Source: Bacillus massilinigeriensis
Lineage (GTDB): Bacteria; Bacillota; Bacilli; Bacillales; Cytobacillaceae
Length of the DNA: 64,000 nt
Assembly: GCF_900111815.1 (NCBI RefSeq)
Contig: NZ_LT630004.1
Span: 2,570,570 to 2,634,569 of the forward strand
Direction of reading: 5' to 3'
Translations under genes and position numbers: made by a program
In this document: positions 34,952 to 44,329 of the stretch, one piece after another
How the letters are laid out: each line of letters opens with the position of its first letter
How positions within the stretch are numbered: the first letter of the stretch is position 1
Notes under the pieces: generated by a model
Seen by the model: only the letters and a program-made list of their open reading frames with translations
What the model was told of the DNA's origin: nothing
Database searches by the model: none

Positions 34952-35971
34952 TTAGACTACTGCTGAAGACTTGCCCTCGTTCTTTTTTCCTAATGTAAAA
35001 CTAAAAATTGTTCCCATTGAACCTGAGTCGCAGCAACAGTCTATCGAAAGCGACTTTGAAAGATCCTTAACAACCTTCATTCCTAAACCAGGATACTCTC
35101 TTCCAGGGTCAAACCCTTTCCCATCATCTCTCAAGACAATCGCACCATTTGTGATCGTAATTTCCATAGAACTGGATGCCGAATGTCTCAATGTGTTTTG
35201 AAGAATGTTATCAAACAGCCTCTGGAGCCAAAGACTGCTGCTTAACCAAATCATTTTATCTCCAACATGATTTACCCTCAAACTTATCCCGTTTAGATGG
35301 TATAGATATTCCCATTTCCTCACCATAGAATAAAAAAAGTCTACCATGTCTACTTCTTCCTTAAGAATGTAAGAGGAGTCGAGGGAATCAGTCGCTTCGA
35401 GCCTAACTTCATTTGTCAGGTCGGCAATATACTGGATCTGTTGGTAAAGCGGCTGAAAGGATTGAGAGGGACGGCTGCTTTCCATATAAAAGAGCTGCAG
35501 CCTTAGAGCAGTTAGCGGAGTATTGATGTCATGCCTTAATTTATTTAAGTATTCTTTCTGCATTCCCTCCCGCTGTGTTAATTCTATTTCTCTGTAGGCT
35601 GTTCTTTCAATCAGAAGATTAACTGCGCTAGTGAGTTCCCCGATTTCATCAAGGGTGCCAACATCGAGCTTATCTGGAACTTTTTCACTAGCAGCCAAAT
35701 TTCTGATCGTTTGGTTTAATGTATCAATCTTCCCAAGCAACGATGTTATTGATTGTGAAAAGACATATGCTATAAGGAAAAAGGAAAGAAAGAAAAGAAC
35801 CAACATGATTGGATAGGCAAAAGATTGATAGAATGGCAAATCATATCCTTTTACATTCCGCGAGACAAGTTTATAAATTCCTAACATCAGAAAGTTAATC
35901 AACAGGCAGATAAACGGCACACTAAAAGTGACCACAATTAACATTAGCTGAAACTTCTTCTTTAATTTCAT
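34952..35971 (-). CDS. Sensor histidine kinase
   Basis: A 339-residue membrane kinase. Two helices (about 8-32 and 48-72) enclose only a short external loop, so it probably senses within the membrane. A HAMP-like linker follows, then the phosphorylated histidine in LRHDINTPLTALRL and an ATPase domain with NILQNTLRHS (N box) and DDGKGFDPG (G1 box). It is co-transcribed with its regulator, with which it overlaps by four bases. The signal is unknown. Confidence 0.92.
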   Translation of the reverse strand: MKLKKKFQLMLIVVTFSVPFICLLINFLMLGIYKLVSRNVKGYDLPFYQSFAYPIMLVLFFLSFFLIAYVFSQSITSLLGKIDTLNQTIRNLAASEKVPDKLDVGTLDEIGELTSAVNLLIERTAYREIELTQREGMQKEYLNKLRHDINTPLTALRLQLFYMESSRPSQSFQPLYQQIQYIADLTNEVRLEATDSLDSSYILKEEVDMVDFFYSMVRKWEYLYHLNGISLRVNHVGDKMIWLSSSLWLQRLFDNILQNTLRHSASSSMEITITNGAIVLRDDGKGFDPGREYPGLGMKVVKDLSKSLSIDCCCDSGSMGTIFSFTLGKKNEGKSSAVV

Positions 35972-36639
35972 TTTTTTATATAGGTATTCATTCGATACCC
36001 TTCTCCATAAATATTTTCAATGATATCTCCCCGAATATCGTCTATCTTCGTCCGAATCTTTTTCATATGGACATTCAGGATATTAGGATTTCGATCCTCA
36101 AACTGCCAAAGGTATTGAAAAAAATGTTCTTTTGTCAAAATTTGATCATGATTGTCATAAAGATAAAAGAACATTTTCCTTTCAATTGGCGTCAGAGCCA
36201 CTTCGTTATTAAATGAATCGATAAAAATTCTTTTTGTGTCCCGATTAATATGCAGATGTTTAATGCTGATTAAATTTCCATACCTATTATTTAATAGCTT
36301 TTGTAGTCTTAATAGAAGTTCACGAGGATCAAATGGTTTTACAAGGTAATCTTCTCCAATGGTAAGTCCGTCAAGCCTTGAGTCAATATCACTTCGTGCA
36401 GAGAGAAAAATGATAGGAACATTCAGCCCGGTCTTATTTATTTCACTGGCAATCTTTAAACCGTCATCCCCTGGAAGCATAATATCCATAATAATGATGT
36501 CTACCTCCATTACAAAACGGTGCACATCTCGTCCATCTTTACACCAGTGAACGCTATACCCTTCCCGTTCAAGAATCTTTTTCAATAATTCGCCTATCAT
36601 CAAATCATCTTCCACGATTAAAATGGTGTACCCTTTCAT
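35968..36639 (-). CDS. OmpR-family response regulator
   Basis: A 223-residue regulator. Receiver domain: acidic pair EDD near residue 10, phospho-acceptor Asp in IIIMDIMLPGDDG, and lysine in LVKPFDPRE. C-terminal winged helix with ALTPIERKMFFYLYDNHDQI and RTKIDDIRGDIIENIYGEGYR. Partner of the following kinase gene; both are linked to the hydrolase by overlaps of four bases. Confidence 0.94.
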   Translation of the reverse strand: MKGYTILIVEDDLMIGELLKKILEREGYSVHWCKDGRDVHRFVMEVDIIIMDIMLPGDDGLKIASEINKTGLNVPIIFLSARSDIDSRLDGLTIGEDYLVKPFDPRELLLRLQKLLNNRYGNLISIKHLHINRDTKRIFIDSFNNEVALTPIERKMFFYLYDNHDQILTKEHFFQYLWQFEDRNPNILNVHMKKIRTKIDDIRGDIIENIYGEGYRMNTYIKK

Positions 36640-37631
36640 CTTTCATCCTTCCGATCTCTATGCCCATAAATGAACTCTTCACTAAGTTGGTAGATTTCAT
36701 CAGGAGCATATAAATAGATTGAGTGCTTTCCTTTTACTCTTTTCACATCAGATTTTTTAAGTTTGCTTGCAAATTCTTTATAATGCTTATTTTTTCGAAT
36801 AATCCCTTCCGACTTTTGATTTTCCTTTGTATAGGCAGATAAGAAGAGAATTGGCGTATTATAGGGCGCAGGCAAACTAATTGAAGCACTTGCATTTTCA
36901 GAAGCTTGTAAGATTTCCTGCTCTATATCATCATTAAATGCCTTTTGATAAGAAAGCGCCTTAAAAACTCCCTTCTCCTTTTCGGATAGAAAAGAACCCT
37001 CTATAACCTTAGGGTCATAAGTAGCGTTAGGTGAAAGCCTTTGCATTCCTAATTTCGAAAGTATATTCAGACCCTTTATCATTAGAATATCACCGGAATC
37101 GAGCGGGTTCTCTGCATACTCACTTGGCAGACCAACATCCATTGCAATAATACCTTTCACTTCATCCGGATACTTCTGGGCCCAATATATTGCCTCAAGA
37201 CCAGATATAGAGTGCGGTACAAGGATATATGGTGGCTTATTCCCGCTTTTTCTCAGCGCCTGCCTTGTCTGCTTAAGAATGGTATCAATATCTCTTTCAT
37301 CATGAAATACATCACTGAATCCATAGCCAGCTCTCTCAACAACGGCAATTTTATGCTCTTTTGAAAATCTTGTGTATAATCCCTTCATTTCGTATACGGG
37401 AGCAGTTATACCTGCCCCTGGCATAAATACGAAGGTGTCTTTTCCTTCACCTTCATTGTATACATGAATCTCTTTATTTCCTACCTCTACCAGCGTTCCA
37501 CTATGGTTGAGCAGCTCCGCCTCCAGATTTAACTTATACTGATGATAAATGTATGTAATAACCACACCAATAACAAGAAATGCTCCAAAGATAGCCGCCG
37601 CTCTTTTTATATTTCTCAAACCTTTTTTCAT
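36636..37631 (-). CDS. Membrane-anchored alpha/beta hydrolase
   Basis: A 331-residue protein with one N-terminal membrane helix (about 10-31), so the catalytic part is probably outside. The hydrolase fold shows FVFMPGAG, an AERAGYGFS-like VVERAGYGFSD, the nucleophile elbow VPHSISGLEA and a C-terminal KGKHSIYLYAPDEI with the catalytic histidine. It starts the operon hydrolase-regulator-kinase, and all genes overlap, so it may act with the signalling pair. Substrate unknown. Confidence 0.85.
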   Translation of the reverse strand: MKKGLRNIKRAAAIFGAFLVIGVVITYIYHQYKLNLEAELLNHSGTLVEVGNKEIHVYNEGEGKDTFVFMPGAGITAPVYEMKGLYTRFSKEHKIAVVERAGYGFSDVFHDERDIDTILKQTRQALRKSGNKPPYILVPHSISGLEAIYWAQKYPDEVKGIIAMDVGLPSEYAENPLDSGDILMIKGLNILSKLGMQRLSPNATYDPKVIEGSFLSEKEKGVFKALSYQKAFNDDIEQEILQASENASASISLPAPYNTPILFLSAYTKENQKSEGIIRKNKHYKEFASKLKKSDVKRVKGKHSIYLYAPDEIYQLSEEFIYGHRDRKDER

Positions 37632-37745
37632 TTTCCTTTTCTCCCCCTCCCCCTATAAAAATAGGATAGAAGGAAAAAATAAATTTCTTCTAAATTTCAC
37701 TTAATTTTTTCAATCAATAACAGTAGTAATATGCAAACTTAGCGA

Positions 37746-37780
37746 TAATAAAAGAAGGCTCGAAAAAATCGAACCTTCTT
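37746..37780 (-). terminator. Terminator of the DoxX-family gene
   Basis: Minus strand AAAGAAGGTTCGA pairs with TCGAGCCTTCTTTT around a T-rich loop. Confidence 0.85.
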
Positions 37781-37786
37781 TGTGGG

Positions 37787-38203
37787 TTACATTGTAATCT
37801 GTTCTTCCTTCTTACCAAAAATGAGCGAATCGATGGATAATAGCTTGCTTCCGTTGATGACAAGAAAAATGGCGATTGCAAATAATGCAAGATCGAGCTC
37901 ATAACCTGCTGCTTCTCCATTACCGAGCAGCCCGGCAGAGAGTTTTACCTTCAGCGTCGCTCCAAGCATTAGCAATGCGAACAGCCCGGAAACAGCTTTC
38001 GTTCCAAGTCCAAGGATGAGAGCAATCCCTCCGATGAGTTCTACACCTGCAACCGCATATGCCATGGGCCCTGGTAAACCAATGCTATCAAACCAGCCAG
38101 CGATGTTTTCAATACCTCCCTGGAACTTTGCAAGACCATGAAAGAAAAAAATGATTCCTAATGTTACTCTTAATACTAATGCTCCGATTTCTGTTTTAAA
38201 CAT
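37787..38203 (-). CDS. DoxX-family membrane protein
   Basis: A 138-residue protein with four membrane helices. The family start LRVTLGIIFFFHGLAKFQGG and GPMAYAVAGVELIGGIALILG match DoxX proteins such as MhqP, CatD and YfiD of B. subtilis, which are thought to help with quinone or thiol stress, often beside dioxygenases. A split MhqR-like site lies 32 bases ahead of the start, so it may belong to the same regulon as the second DoxX gene at 41.1 kb. Start ATG behind GGAGGAC. Confidence 0.88.
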   Translation of the reverse strand: MFKTEIGALVLRVTLGIIFFFHGLAKFQGGIENIAGWFDSIGLPGPMAYAVAGVELIGGIALILGLGTKAVSGLFALLMLGATLKVKLSAGLLGNGEAAGYELDLALFAIAIFLVINGSKLLSIDSLIFGKKEEQITM

Positions 38204-38234
38204 ATTGTCCTCCAGTTTTTGGTTTAATTTAAGT

Positions 38235-38256
38235 TATCTCGAATCAATGCAAGATA
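38235..38256. promoter_or_regulatory. Possible split MhqR-type operator
   Basis: TATCTCGAA and TGCAAGATA form two halves of the MhqR palindrome with four extra bases between them. Weaker than the two sites near 41.5 kb. Confidence 0.35.
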
Positions 38257-38578
38257 CGGATGGCTGCAGCACCCTTTCTCCACCTCACCTCCTAAATTAT
38301 TTCAAAACAAAATATGTGTATTTGTAATATCTTGAATACAGGATAATCTCAAATGGTTATTTTTGTGATGTCAAGTAAAAGCTATTGGTACATTAAAATA
38401 GGTCAATATTAAATAAAACCCTCGATCACTTTTTTAGAGTGACCGAGGGTTAAAAAGTCTACAAAGACAGACCGTTATAAAACCTATCATAAATATCTTA
38501 ACATAACCGTACATACGCATGATCAAAGAGGATTGGATTTATTTCCTCCCTCCTACTCGACTGTCATATGTATTCAAT
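38257..38578. other. Intergenic stretch without a gene
   Basis: Holds the hairpin 38417-38452 and otherwise only AT-rich sequence; no reading frame or promoter is convincing. Confidence 0.4.
38415..38452 (-). terminator. Hairpin, likely terminator of the membrane protein gene at 38.6 kb
   Basis: AACCCTCG-A-TCACT pairs with AGTGA-CCGAGGGTT; on the minus strand it is followed by TTTATTTAAT. It lies about 130 bases after the stop codon. Confidence 0.65.
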
Positions 38579-39394
38579 TTACTGAGTAATGGTACCTCTA
38601 GATACTTGTAAATATTGCCCATTGGTAATGTTTACAGTGAATCGACCATTAATGTTTTCATTATTAACAATTTCATTTTTCCCAACAGGCCCAGTCAATA
38701 CTGCAACGTATCCTTCTCCCATACTCTCAATAGTATATTGCCCAGGTTGTATATCTACCCCTACTTTGTACCAACCAGAGTCTTTGAAGTCCTTAAGATT
38801 ATTTACCATTTCGTATATTTCCTTTGCACTACTTACCCCTAACTCTTTAAATGCATCATAACTTACTAAAACACCATCGGTTTGGATATTTCCAGCTCCA
38901 TGTACATATACATATCCGAAACTATCAAAATTTTCGTTATCGATAATATTTCCTGATAAATCTTCTTCCCCGTAATATTTCCCGCTCCCGTCAAATGAAA
39001 TAAATGCATATTCACCTAGTGGTATATCGCCCTTAACGTATGAACCTGCGTCGAATGCTTTCTTTTTATCAAAAAGACCACTTAATTTTTCAATCATTTC
39101 TTGTTGGGGAGTTTTTATTTCAGGCTTTTTAACAACTTTCTCTGCCTTAGTCTGTTCTTTTTTATCGGAAGTAGAGTTTTTGCTTTTTTGTTCACTTTGC
39201 TTTGTTACTGTTGAGTCGGCTCTTTCCGAAATGTCCGAATCAAATGAAAGGGCTGCAAAAAATAATACAACAGCTCCTCCTGCGCAAAGTAACATTTTTT
39301 TCGCCTTTCCGTTTTTCTTGACTCCAAAGATAACTGCTAAAACAAGAAAAACAAGTAATCCTAATAAACTTAACAAGCCAACGAACATCCACAT
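38579..39394 (-). CDS. Membrane-anchored protein with two beta repeats
   Basis: A 271-residue protein of no recognised function. Two membrane helices occupy about 3-24 and 33-50. A charged linker rich in Lys, Ser and Glu follows to about residue 105. Two related repeats then occur: one around KGDIPLGEYAFISF...NENFDSFGYVYV, the other around VGVDIQPGQYTIES...NENINGRFTVNI with GQYLQVSRG at the end. Such repeats are common in exported Bacillaceae proteins. It is a single gene with a good ribosome binding site and its own terminator. Confidence 0.75.
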   Translation of the reverse strand: MWMFVGLLSLLGLLVFLVLAVIFGVKKNGKAKKMLLCAGGAVVLFFAALSFDSDISERADSTVTKQSEQKSKNSTSDKKEQTKAEKVVKKPEIKTPQQEMIEKLSGLFDKKKAFDAGSYVKGDIPLGEYAFISFDGSGKYYGEEDLSGNIIDNENFDSFGYVYVHGAGNIQTDGVLVSYDAFKELGVSSAKEIYEMVNNLKDFKDSGWYKVGVDIQPGQYTIESMGEGYVAVLTGPVGKNEIVNNENINGRFTVNITNGQYLQVSRGTITQ

Positions 39395-39538
39395 TCCAAT
39401 ATCCCCCTCTATTATTATCTAAATTTAGATTAACAAAAAAGGTAAAGAATGTATATATAATAGTTAATTTTTCCTGTGTCAAAATACTGAATATCAACCA
39501 AATCATTAACAATTTTAGTAAAATAACTTAAAACATCC

Positions 39539-40141
39539 TTAATTACGATACCAGCTAGCTGCGGCTTGAACTTCCCCAGCAGTTAATGAATGTCCTTTAT
39601 TTTCCCAATGGAGTTGTACATTCGCATTTGCGTTTTTTAATAATGACTGCAGTTCTTCTGATTCCATTGGTGAGCAAATAGGATCGTTTTTTCCAGCAGC
39701 AATAAATACAGAAGTGCCTGTTAAATCTGGAAGCTCCACTCCTCTTCTCGGCACCATTGGATGGTGTAGAATCGCTCCTTTCACTGCACTTTTATAATGA
39801 AACAGTAAGCTCGCTGCTATATTCGCTCCATTCGAGTAGCCGACTGCGACAATATTACCTCGGTCAAAGGCATACTGTTCTGCTGCAGAGTCAAGAAACT
39901 CATGTAATTCCTTTGTTCGGAGTACAAGGTTCTCTTCGTCAAAAACACCTTCTGCCAAACGCCTGAAAAACCGCGGCATTCCGTGCTCCAGTTCATTTCC
40001 GCGTACACTTAACACGGAAGCTTCTTCATCAATTACCTCTGCTAGAGGAAGTAAATCTAATTCATTCCCTCCTGTGCCATGGAGCAACAATAAAGTTGGT
40101 TTCGTTTTATCTTTTCCCTGATTAAATATGTGTTTCATCAT
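39539..40141 (-). CDS. mhqD: MhqD-type carboxylesterase
   Basis: A 200-residue alpha/beta hydrolase of the dienelactone hydrolase/phospholipase branch. Visible are LLLLHGTGGNELDLL (oxyanion side), VAVGYSNGANIAAS with the serine nucleophile, AAGKNDPICSP with the aspartate and NKGHSLTAGE with the histidine. In B. subtilis MhqD belongs to the MhqR regulon for quinones and catechols. Overlaps the preceding dioxygenase gene by 20 bases. Two adjacent ATG codons; the first is given. Confidence 0.9.
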   Translation of the reverse strand: MMKHIFNQGKDKTKPTLLLLHGTGGNELDLLPLAEVIDEEASVLSVRGNELEHGMPRFFRRLAEGVFDEENLVLRTKELHEFLDSAAEQYAFDRGNIVAVGYSNGANIAASLLFHYKSAVKGAILHHPMVPRRGVELPDLTGTSVFIAAGKNDPICSPMESEELQSLLKNANANVQLHWENKGHSLTAGEVQAAASWYRN

Positions 40142-41075
40142 TTAACTCCCGCACTTCTAATGGTATTAGCCTTCGTTCTATCCGACCTCTATATTGTTCA
40201 TACTGTTGCGGCAGCATTAATTTCTCTCCCATGGTCTCTTGCAATTCATCATGGGCAAATCCAGGAGGATCGGTAGCAATTTCAAACAAAATTTCCCCAT
40301 GCTCCCTAAAGTAAATGGCATTAAAATAATTTCGATCTGTTACAGCTGTGACACCATATCCGTTTTCTGAAACATGCTGTTGCCATTCTAATTGATCCTC
40401 ATCATCACTTGCCCGCCATGCAATGTGATGCACAGTTCCCACACTCATTTTTCCAATTCCAACTGGGGTTAATTTTAGATCGATTACATTTCCAATATCT
40501 CCTGAAGAACGGTATCGGTTGAGATCTCCTTCTCTACCTACAAATTCAAGGCCCATTACATTTTCCAGCAATTCAGCTGTTTTATTTGGCTGTGCCGAAT
40601 AGAGGGTTGCTCCGCCAAATCCTTTGATTGCAACTTTAGGAGTTACATCGCCGAAGGACCACTCGTTTATTTCGCCTTCTTCTCTTTCCACCATTTCTAA
40701 ATGAAGCCCATGCGGATCATCAAATTTCAAATACTGCTCACCAAAACGCTCATTCTTTGTAAATTTAATATGGAATTTTTCCAGTCGCTGCTCCCAAAAC
40801 TTCATCGCACCCTTAGGAACCACATAAGAGGTTACCCCTACCTGGCCATCACCAATTCTTCCTTTGTAGGCATCAGGCCAAGGAAAAAAAGTGATGATCG
40901 TTCCAGGTTTCCCACCTTTATTACCGAAATACAAATGGTACGTACCTGGATCATCGAAATTTACAGTTTGTTTAACCATTCGCAGACCCAAAACCCCAGC
41001 ATAGAAATCTATGTTTTCCTGCGGATGTCCTACGATTGCTGTTATATGATGAATACCCATCGTTTTTTTACCCAT
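40122..41075 (-). CDS. mhqO: Ring-cleaving dioxygenase, MhqO type
   Basis: A 317-residue vicinal oxygen chelate enzyme with two glyoxalase-like modules. The metal ligands are expected at His9 in MGIHHITAIVG, a second His in VHHIAWRASDDE (second module) and a Glu near GEILFEIATDPPGF. In B. subtilis MhqO cleaves hydroquinone-type rings. Middle gene of mhqP-mhqO-mhqD, with AGGAGG seven bases before ATG. Under the promoter with two MhqR-type operators. Confidence 0.92.
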   Translation of the reverse strand: MGKKTMGIHHITAIVGHPQENIDFYAGVLGLRMVKQTVNFDDPGTYHLYFGNKGGKPGTIITFFPWPDAYKGRIGDGQVGVTSYVVPKGAMKFWEQRLEKFHIKFTKNERFGEQYLKFDDPHGLHLEMVEREEGEINEWSFGDVTPKVAIKGFGGATLYSAQPNKTAELLENVMGLEFVGREGDLNRYRSSGDIGNVIDLKLTPVGIGKMSVGTVHHIAWRASDDEDQLEWQQHVSENGYGVTAVTDRNYFNAIYFREHGEILFEIATDPPGFAHDELQETMGEKLMLPQQYEQYRGRIERRLIPLEVRELNDETHI

Positions 41076-41104
41076 GCTTTGTTCCTCCTGTTCGTTAGAG
41101 AAGT

Positions 41105-41503
41105 TTAGAATAAAAACGCATCTATCGAATATTTTCCAGGTCCGATTAGAGCAATGCCTATCGCTACTGCAATCAGAGTCAAGTTAAATTCATATCCATT
41201 TGATGTCGCCCATAAACCATTTGGAGCGTGTACCTTAACAATTGCCATGATCATAACGCCTGCAATCACTATTCCTGCAAGTGGCGTTAATAACCCTAAA
41301 GCAAACAGAATTCCTCCCGATAGTTCCGCTAAGCCAGCAAGGAGAGCCATTGTCACTCCGGGTTTCATTCCCATAGACTCAAACCAGCCACCAGTTCCTT
41401 TCAATCCATAACCACCGAACCAACCAAACAGTTTTTGAGCTCCGTGACCAATGAACAAAATACCAATTACCATACGAATGATTAATACTCCAAGATCCAT
41501 CAT
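41105..41503 (-). CDS. mhqP: DoxX-family protein, MhqP type
   Basis: A 132-residue membrane protein with four helices, starting LIIRMVIGILFIGHGAQKLFG and containing ALLAGLAELSGGILFALGLL. It matches B. subtilis MhqP, the partner of MhqO and the nitroreductase MhqN; no nitroreductase is present here. First gene of the operon; AGGAGG precedes the start and two MhqR-type sites lie upstream. Confidence 0.9.
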   Translation of the reverse strand: MMDLGVLIIRMVIGILFIGHGAQKLFGWFGGYGLKGTGGWFESMGMKPGVTMALLAGLAELSGGILFALGLLTPLAGIVIAGVMIMAIVKVHAPNGLWATSNGYEFNLTLIAVAIGIALIGPGKYSIDAFLF

Positions 41504-41528
41504 TATTATTTCCTCCTAAATTTTATTT

Positions 41529-41546
41529 TATCTCGGATTCGAGATA
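41529..41546. promoter_or_regulatory. MhqR-type operator 1
   Basis: TATCTCGGATTCGAGATA differs at one base from the perfect palindrome TATCTCGAATTCGAGATA known for B. subtilis MhqR. It lies in the untranslated leader of mhqP. Confidence 0.8.
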
Positions 41547-41608
41547 TCTTGTTAAAAAAAAATAATTCCTTCATAAAACACAGCGAATCATTTTATCTTT
41601 AATTAAAG

Positions 41609-41626
41609 AATATTGAATTCGAGATA
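41609..41626. promoter_or_regulatory. MhqR-type operator 2
   Basis: A full right half GAATTCGAGATA with a decayed left half. It abuts the -10 element, an ideal place to block the polymerase. Confidence 0.75.
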
Positions 41627-41655
41627 ATATTATTACTAATTTTACTTTTTGTCAA
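41627..41655 (-). promoter_or_regulatory. Promoter of the mhqPOD operon
   Basis: Minus-strand -35 TTGACA (41650-41655) and -10 TAATAT (41627-41632) with a 17-base spacer. Confidence 0.8.
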
Positions 41656-41733
41656 TAACTTTTTCTTCTCCTTTACATTACGACAATTTCTATCCATTTA
41701 ATTGTATGTATTTCACAAGTAAAAATTGAGCCA

Positions 41734-41868
41734 CTAAGGCTGAATATTTTCTAACCACTCTTTTGTATCTAATATTCGATAAGATGGTCCAATCATATCT
41801 ACCATGTATGCTCTATGAGTGAGTCTGTCGGTTAGAGCTACTGTTAATACTGGATTATAGAATACTGT
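41734..41868 (-). pseudogene. IstB C-terminal fragment of an IS21-family element
   Basis: The end of an IstB helper ATPase is readable: LTVALTDRLTHRAYM, IGPSYRI and KEWL, then a stop. Behind it GTGGCTCAATTTTT resembles the right-end repeats of IS21 elements. It points opposite to, and is cut off by, the IS21-like copy that begins at 41866, and its sequence differs from that copy's own IstB. Confidence 0.75.
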
Positions 41869-41987
41869 AACTGCTAGACTAAAGTGAACAGTTTTTGCTA
41901 GATAAGAATGAACACTTTTCATCCCAAATAACCTCAGTTACGCTATGATGATATTTTTAACATAGTGTTTGATGGAGGTATGGAAAG

Positions 41988-43543
41988 GTGGAAAAATTAG
42001 CAATGTATTTAGAAGTAAATCAACTTAGGGAAAGAGGTTTTAAGATAGCAGCAATTTCCAAGAAATTAGGAATATCGAGAAATACAGTTTATCGATATTT
42101 GGATATGTCATTCAATGAGGCAACAGATTGGGTCTCTACCTTGAAGACTAGAAGTAAAAAATTAGATCCCTATCGGGATATAATTCTAATCTGGCTAAAG
42201 GAGCATCCAGATCTCTCTTCAGCACAAATTGAAGATTGGTTGAAGGAAAAGGTACCGACAATCAAGGTTGGTAGCAGCACTTTAAGAAGTTATGTTAGTG
42301 AATTGAGGGATACTTACCATATACCAAAAGTGATTCGTATACGTGATCATGAAGCTGTAGAAGAACTCCCGATGGGGATGCAGGTGCAGGTGGACTGGGG
42401 AGAAACGAAAGTTAAAACATCTCTGAACAGTGAAGTTAAACTATACTTTATCTCGTTTGTTCTTTCGCATTCTAGATATAAATATGTTGAATGGCAAGAT
42501 AGACTGTTTACCACAAGAGACACTATCCGATGCCATGAAAGTACCTTCCATTACTTTGGAGAATGCCAGAAGAAATCGTATATGACCAAGACCACTTAAT
42601 TACAGTGAGCGAAAATGCTGGGGATATCATTTTTACAGGAGACTTTCAGGCATATAAACAGGAACGAAGTTTCAGGGTTTACCTGTGTCGGAAATCAGAC
42701 CCTCAAACTAAAGGGAAAATTGAAAATGTAGTCAAATTTGTCAAAGGAAGCTTTGCCAAGAACAGAGTATTCTTTAACTTGGAAAGCTGGAATGAGAAAT
42801 GTCTTGCCTGGCTAGAAAGGACAGGCAATCAAATTGTACATAATACTACAAAAAAAAGACCGGCAGAAGTGCACGCCCTGGAAAAGCAACACTTAAGACC
42901 AGTCTCCTCACTGCTCTCTTTCGAGAGCGACCTAAGTAACAGTATAACAAGAGCGGTCCATAAGGACAATGTCATTAAATACAAATCAAACCGATACTCC
43001 CTGCCGCTAGGAACATACCGACCCAGGGGAAATAATACAGTTTATGTTGAAGTAAGAGAAAGCGAACTGATTATCAGAGCAACTTCAAAAGGTGAAATTC
43101 TTGCCCGTCATCGGTTAGCTCTTGGAAAAGGAGAATTAATCAAGAACCGAAACCATGGAAGAGACCGTTCAAAAGGGCTCGACGCTTTCAAAGAAACAGT
43201 TATACGGCAATTGTCCAATCCTGAAGAAGCAAAGCAATTCATCCATGAGGTTGGCGTAAAACATCCAAGGTATATGAGAGACCAACTTTAAATTATCCAA
43301 CATACGATTAGCCAATATAGACATGGCATTGATGAAGCCATTACCAAGTGCATTAGAGATCATCGTTGGAGTGCTAATGATCTTTGTGACATCGCTCAAC
43401 ACTTTCATAGATTAACAGAAAACGAATTATCCCCAACCCCTTCATTGCAAGAAATAAAGATAGTTACCCCCGCAATAAAAGCCACTGCACAAACAAGAGA
43501 TCTTACTACTTATGTAGAGATTATGGGAGGGCTCAAAAAATGA
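41988..43543 (+). pseudogene. istA: istA transposase, broken
   Basis: The DDE transposase of the IS21 copy. N-terminal HTH is readable (GFKIAAISKKLGISRNTVYR), the first catalytic Asp lies in QVDWGE, the second in VYDQDH and the Glu region in KGKIENVVKFVKG. A one-base loss near 42560 shifts the frame (FGECQKK where FGGMPEE is expected), and TAA at 43291 interrupts the C-terminus, which continues in frame to 43543. The stop overlaps the istB start. Confidence 0.88.
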
Positions 43544-44293
43544 CAGGAACAGTTCAGCATCTTCAAGAAAACCTCCGCCATCTTCGGATGGCGGAAACAG
43601 CAAATGAGTTACCCACATTACTACGCAATGCAGAAAAACATTCGTGGACATATCTTGAATTTGTACAAGAAATACTATCCTTTGAATTGAAGCGACGGGA
43701 GGAGAAAAACAGAGAAAAGAGGTTGAGAAAGGCCAAATTTCCTTATTATAAGACACTCAATGAATTCAAAATTGCGGAACAGCAATCTTTAAGCACCCGT
43801 CAAATCGAGCAGCTTAAAGAGCTAACTTGGCTTGAACAGTAATACAACATGATCCTTCTAGGTCCACCAGGAGTTGGCAAAACTCATATTGCGATTGGGC
43901 TAACAAAACGGATATAAAGTCTCCTTTTATAGCATGGGAGAACTAATAAATATCCTCAAATCCCAGGAGTACCTGCGTAAATCCCAGCTCCAGCTTAAAG
44001 CTATAAAAGAAGCAGACCTAATCATCATTGATGACCTCATGTATATGGCAATGGATCAACGGGAGGCCAATTTATTCTTTCACTTAATCAATGACCTATA
44101 TGAACGAAGTTCAATCATCCTTACATCTAACAAAGGGCCTGAAGAATGGGGAGAATTGATGGGAGACAAAGGAATAACAACCGCTATTTTGGACCGGTTG
44201 CTTCATAAAGTTGAAGTCATTCATTTAAACGGGGAAAGTTATAGAATTAAAAATAGAAAAACAATTTTTGACGCAAAAAGTGTTCAAACTTAA
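43540..44293 (+). pseudogene. istB: istB helper ATPase, broken
   Basis: The AAA+ helper of the IS21 copy. The first 100 codons are intact, then TAA at 43840 precedes the Walker A segment LLGPPGVGKTHIAIGL; a small loss near 43915 shifts the frame before MGELINILKSQEYLRKS. The Walker B region IIIDDLMYMAMDQ and the C-terminal AILDRLLHKVEVIHL are still readable. Not functional as written. Confidence 0.88.
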
Positions 44294-44329
44294 TGAGCAA
44301 AAAGTGTTCAAAACTACTTGACGGTTACA

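Larger units (their letters stand above)
41866..44329 (+). mobile_element. Degenerate IS21-family insertion sequence
   Basis: About 2.46 kb. The left end starts TGTAACTGCTAG and continues to TGAACA; the right end is the inverse, from TGTTCA to ACGGTTACA. Inner copies of the end repeat are seen as GAACACTTTT near 41910 and AAAAAGTGTTC near 44276-44309. It carries broken istA and istB in the usual overlapping order. No matching target duplication flanks it (GAATAC left, TGGTGT right), so it was rearranged or took part in a deletion. Confidence 0.85.

Noticed and set aside
41866-44329. Active IS21 element
   Set aside because: istA carries a frameshift and a stop, and istB a stop and a shift, so the copy cannot move by itself.
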